A stretch of DNA of 64,000 nucleotides. It comes from DSXH01 sp964532065. GTDB lineage: Bacteria; Bacteroidota; Ignavibacteria; Ignavibacteriales; Melioribacteraceae. Of this stretch, positions 60,871 through 64,000 are shown piece after piece. A program made the translations under genes and the position numbers. The stretch lies in assembly GCA_964532065.1 (NCBI GenBank), contig CAZHHG010000006.1:1-64000 (forward strand). Reading direction: 5' to 3'. The notes beneath the pieces are model-generated. The model did not search any database. It had not been told where the DNA came from and was given only the letters and a program-made list of their open reading frames with translations. Every line of letters begins with the position of its first letter. Position 1 is the stretch's first letter.

Positions 60871-61947
60871 ATGGATAGAATTATTAAAGCAATAATATTT
60901 ATATCTATTCTTACAATTTCATTCCCAATTATAAATTTATCACAAATAGAACTTACAATAACGAGAGAATGGAAGTTCGGTAATAACATCAATTCTGTTT
61001 TATTCAGTCCTGACGGGAAGGTTCTTGTCGCAGCGGATAATGTTATTACAATCTACTATCCTTTGCCGGATTTCGTAAATTATAAAAAACTTAATATCCC
61101 GACACCATCTATAATCCGCAAGTTAACCTTTAGTGCAGATGGTAAATACCTGGCCGGCGGTTGTGATGACGGCAATATTTATATCTGGGATGCGTTAAAA
61201 TTTGAATCTGCAGACCCTTCAAGCAGTAATAGCTACAAAAAATTATCGGGACCCTCAGAGGAAATCACTTCTCTTGCCTTTAGTCCTGATGGAAAATGCT
61301 TAGTAGCCGGAACCTTAGAGGGTAAAATTAATATTTGGGAGACTTCATCCTGGGAAAGTATGAAGAATATTATCATCCATAAGGGTAGAGTTACAGACTT
61401 AGCATTCTGCCCGGACGGGTCGTATTTAGCAAGCTCAAGTTCTGGCGAGAAATTTATTCGAGTTTGGAATGTTTCAACCTGGAATGAGAAGAATAAATTT
61501 TTCAATGAGGATAACGGATATGATGAATATGATTTAACAGATTTCAGAAATCTTTGCTTTAGTCCGGATGGGAAATATCTAGCATGTGCTACTTTTAACG
61601 GATTCAGCGATATAATTTCCATCTGGAATATGTTCTGGGAGGGAAGCATTAAAAGTATTCATTCCATCTATATTACATCTGCTAGTGATCTTAAATTCAG
61701 TCCGGATGGAGAGTATTTATTCATTGCAGGTACAAATAGTGTGATAGCTATTTTCAATACATCGAGCTGGGAAAAAGTTAATGCAATTAAATTGGAAAAT
61801 GACAATCCTATAAGATCAATTTCGTTTAGTCCCGATGGTAATTTTATTTCTTTTGCTCATGGGGACAAATTATTCATTTGCAGTATTGATCCACCAATGA
61901 CACCCAATAAAGAAAAAATTTCTAAACCTCAGCCAAAGCGAAGGTGA
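60871..61947 (+). CDS. Exported seven-bladed WD40 protein
   Basis: A 358-residue protein with a signal peptide (to about NLSQ). Seven WD40 blades are visible through their FSPDGK-type turns: LFSPDGKVLVAAD, TFSADGKYLAGG, AFSPDGKCLVAG, AFCPDGSYLASS, CFSPDGKYLACA, KFSPDGEYLFIA and SFSPDGNFISFA. The number fits a closed propeller. It likely serves as a periplasmic protein-binding platform. It is between an unknown membrane protein and a TPR protein, a combination of scaffold types that suggests one complex. Confidence 0.82.
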   Translation: MDRIIKAIIFISILTISFPIINLSQIELTITREWKFGNNINSVLFSPDGKVLVAADNVITIYYPLPDFVNYKKLNIPTPSIIRKLTFSADGKYLAGGCDDGNIYIWDALKFESADPSSSNSYKKLSGPSEEITSLAFSPDGKCLVAGTLEGKINIWETSSWESMKNIIIHKGRVTDLAFCPDGSYLASSSSGEKFIRVWNVSTWNEKNKFFNEDNGYDEYDLTDFRNLCFSPDGKYLACATFNGFSDIISIWNMFWEGSIKSIHSIYITSASDLKFSPDGEYLFIAGTNSVIAIFNTSSWEKVNAIKLENDNPIRSISFSPDGNFISFAHGDKLFICSIDPPMTPNKEKISKPQPKRR

Positions 61948-61983
61948 TAATGAAAAGTATTTTAATAACTTTTTGGAGATAAT

Positions 61984-63621
61984 ATGAAAACAATAATTAG
62001 ATTTTTAATCTGTCAATTATTTATCGCGACTATATTTAATGTATTTCTGGAAAACTCTATGCTTAATGCTCAGCCTAAATACTTTAATATCTCGATTTGC
62101 AAAGTGCACAAAGAATTGCAAGACAAGGGTTATGGGAAATGTGTTTCGTGTAATAAAAGTGTTTCCTCAAGAAGTAAAAGAGCAAAAATTTGTGAAGAGT
62201 GCTGGGTAAAGGAAGGCGGCTTATGGAGCACTGGATGTTACTTCTGTAATGAGAATATTGTCGGAGGCGACTATGCAAGAGTTTGCAGCGATTGTGCCGC
62301 TAAAGATGAATGTGTAGTGTGCAAGAAAAAACTCCACAGCGGCGATGATTCCAATGAAGACGGACGACGAATTGTTGATAAATACTCGATACAAATTACA
62401 GTCCCGGGTCAAAAAGAAAAGTTTCAAGAATATCTGAAATCCGCAAGCATAGCTATGGAAAAGGAAGAGTTTGAACAAGCCATCACCTATTTTAAAAAAT
62501 GTGAAGAAATTATTCCCAACAGTATGGCCTGCAATATTGGAGTTGCTTTAAGAGAATTGAATAAAAATGAGGATGCTCTAAATTATTTTGATGCCGCGAT
62601 TAAGGAAGAACCCGATTGGGGAGATCCATATGGCGAGAAAGCAATTACACTTGCTTATCTGGGACGCTGGAATGATGCCGGTCCCTTGTTTAAAAAATCC
62701 ATTGATCTGAAATATGACTCTCCGACGGTTTACTGGATGTACGGAAAGTATCTTGAAGAAATTCTAAAAAAACCTTCTGAAGCAATTCCATTTTATGAAA
62801 TGGTGATTGCAAAAAATCCCAATAGTTATAAACTTTACAACAACATTGGCGATATTTACTTTAATGAGGAAAAATATGACGATGCTGAAAGAGCATACAA
62901 AAAAGTTCTTGAATTTGATAATAATAATTTTAATGCATTAGCATTTACCGGAGAGATCAAATTCAAAAAGCATAATTTTGAAGAAGCTCTGAAATATTAT
63001 TTACTAAGTCATAAGATAAAACCCGATAACCTTGAATTGAATTTTCATATCGGAATTTGTTATTGGTATCTAAACCAACTGGGAAATGCTGAAAAACATT
63101 TCAAACACGCTTTATCAATAAATCCAAATCTTGCAGATGTATCCTTGGAACTTGCGAGACTTTATACTTCCCAAGGTAGATATAATGAAGCAAGTCCGAT
63201 TTATGAAAAACTAATTTCGGATGACGCTGTTACCCATCATGCTTTTTTGGATCTTGCGTTATGCCAGTATATGAACAAACAATATAAAAACGTTATTGAG
63301 AGCTGTAAAAAGTTTATCGAAAAAGACACAGGTAATTATCCGGATCCATATAAATGGATGGCGGTAGCAGCTGCAAGATTAAACGATACGCTGGACGCGG
63401 AAAAATATTGCAACAAAGCCATCGAGCTTAATGTGGAGAATCAAAGTGAGATATTCTATTTCGTTGCTGCTGCTTATTCCTTAATGAATGATTCTGAAAA
63501 GGCCTTGCTATATCTGGAAAAAGCAATTAAGGGAGGAATGCCAAAAGAAAGTTCAGAAAATGATTCAGAATTTGATAACATAAGAAACTTACAGGGGTAC
63601 AAGAACTTAATAGGCAAATAG
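61984..63621 (+). CDS. Exported TPR protein with N-terminal cysteine-rich (zinc-finger-like) region
   Basis: A 545-residue protein. A hydrophobic N-terminus (about 1-30) acts as a signal. Residues 39-113 hold C39/H42 and five CxxC pairs (53/56, 70/73, 85/88, 101/104, 110/113), an arrangement like two or more zinc ribbons. From about 140 to the end there are around ten TPR motifs (such as AITYFKKCEEIIPNS, ALNYFDAAIKEEPDW, AEKHFKHALSINPN). Zinc ribbons are unusual in an exported protein; they could bind metal or form disulfides. It starts 36 bases after the WD40 gene and probably belongs to the same complex. No named family was recognised. Confidence 0.78.
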   Translation: MKTIIRFLICQLFIATIFNVFLENSMLNAQPKYFNISICKVHKELQDKGYGKCVSCNKSVSSRSKRAKICEECWVKEGGLWSTGCYFCNENIVGGDYARVCSDCAAKDECVVCKKKLHSGDDSNEDGRRIVDKYSIQITVPGQKEKFQEYLKSASIAMEKEEFEQAITYFKKCEEIIPNSMACNIGVALRELNKNEDALNYFDAAIKEEPDWGDPYGEKAITLAYLGRWNDAGPLFKKSIDLKYDSPTVYWMYGKYLEEILKKPSEAIPFYEMVIAKNPNSYKLYNNIGDIYFNEEKYDDAERAYKKVLEFDNNNFNALAFTGEIKFKKHNFEEALKYYLLSHKIKPDNLELNFHIGICYWYLNQLGNAEKHFKHALSINPNLADVSLELARLYTSQGRYNEASPIYEKLISDDAVTHHAFLDLALCQYMNKQYKNVIESCKKFIEKDTGNYPDPYKWMAVAAARLNDTLDAEKYCNKAIELNVENQSEIFYFVAAAYSLMNDSEKALLYLEKAIKGGMPKESSENDSEFDNIRNLQGYKNLIGK

Positions 63622-63697
63622 TAATTCTTAAATAAAAATATTTGTCTACTAAAAGAAAGTGAGACTCTCAGTCCAGCAAGTGCTGAGCACAGAATCA

Positions 63698-64000
63698 TTA
63701 TTTCCTTTTTGGTCTATACATATCCGTTGCATGACCGTAAAAGAGTTCTGCCGCAAACATCATAGTTTCTGATAATGTCGGATGCGGATGAATTGTCAAT
63801 TCCAGATCTTTAACAACCGCACCCATTTCGATAGCTAGTGTTCCTTCGGCAATCATATCGCCGGCACCAACACCAACTATGGCAACACCGAGAATTCTTT
63901 CTGTTTCCGGCTCAATAATTAGTTTTGTCATACCGTCGTTTCTATCTAATGTAGTAGCCCGGCCGCTTGCACCCCACGGAAATTTTGAGACTTCAACTTT
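63698..64000 (-). CDS. lpdA: Dihydrolipoamide dehydrogenase, C-terminal part
   Basis: The C-terminal 100 residues of E3, cut by the right window edge. The frame reads through FPWGASGRATTLDRNDG to the interface domain with IIEPETERILGVAIVG, GAGDMIAEGTLAIEMGA and the catalytic HPHPTLSE motif (His-x-His-Pro-Thr-Leu-Ser-Glu). E3 reoxidises lipoamide in the pyruvate and 2-oxoglutarate dehydrogenase complexes with NAD+. The end YRPKRK is a normal E3 C-terminus. Confidence 0.93.
   Translation of the reverse strand, partial: KVEVSKFPWGASGRATTLDRNDGMTKLIIEPETERILGVAIVGVGAGDMIAEGTLAIEMGAVVKDLELTIHPHPTLSETMMFAAELFYGHATDMYRPKRK

Overview
The window looks like chromosomal DNA of a Bacteroidetes/Chlorobi-group bacterium, most probably an Ignavibacteria (Melioribacter/Ignavibacterium-like) lineage. 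Supporting signs are proteins with type IX secretion (T9SS) C-terminal sorting tails, a PorQ-like gene, Chlorobi-type carotenoid tailoring genes (CruF/CruC/CruD-like), and promoters of the form TTTG-N20-TAnnTTTG seen upstream of several housekeeping genes. Lineage is inferred from gene content only. Coding density is high, genes often overlap by 1-22 bases, and no IS element, phage or CRISPR array was seen.

Layout. 0-6 kb: the end of an unknown gene, a class III sirtuin, queE-queD (queuosine precursor), rpsT, a GlmU-like nucleotidyltransferase, a small outer-membrane protein and a Cys-rich PAS histidine kinase. 5.8-13.9 kb: a nine-gene minus-strand carotenoid operon (crtI, crtB, an unknown exported protein, crtYcd, crtD, acyltransferase, glycosyltransferase, cruF, crtW). 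Together these predict an acylated glycoside of a 4-keto, 1'-hydroxy-3',4'-didehydro gamma-carotene (deoxyflexixanthin type, close to salinixanthin). 14-21 kb: an S46 dipeptidyl peptidase with a DPP11-type specificity residue, a lipid kinase, a membrane protein, glycerate kinase, and trpB2. trpB2 is preceded by a previously unannotated Trp-Trp-Trp leader peptide with a complete attenuator, directly behind a tRNA-Lys gene. 21.3-27.9 kb: four two-component proteins, including a receiver fused to a bare DHp domain. 28-37.1 kb: a complete type IV pilus-like assembly operon with PilM-PilN and PilO-PilP type fusions and two pilin-like proteins that lack the usual Glu5 and long leader. 37.3-45.2 kb: aspS, pdxB, a secreted M28 peptidase, an Lrp-type regulator with glnA, and a secreted beta-propeller protein. 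45.5-57.4 kb: an RsmF-like rRNA methyltransferase, a TolB-like lipoprotein, lgt, then a bamD-thioesterase-FG-GAP-metalloprotease-ccmA-ccmB operon, and htpX. 57.5-64 kb: porQ, a TPR protein, a sparse 500-base gap, three accessory genes (membrane protein, seven-bladed WD40 protein, Cys-rich TPR protein) and the C-terminal end of lpdA.

The most unusual elements are the trpB2 leader (with two tandem terminator hairpins and an alternative hairpin that excludes both) and the pilus-like machine with non-canonical pilins. Everything was read by eye from sequence, so family calls rest on motifs and length, not on searches.
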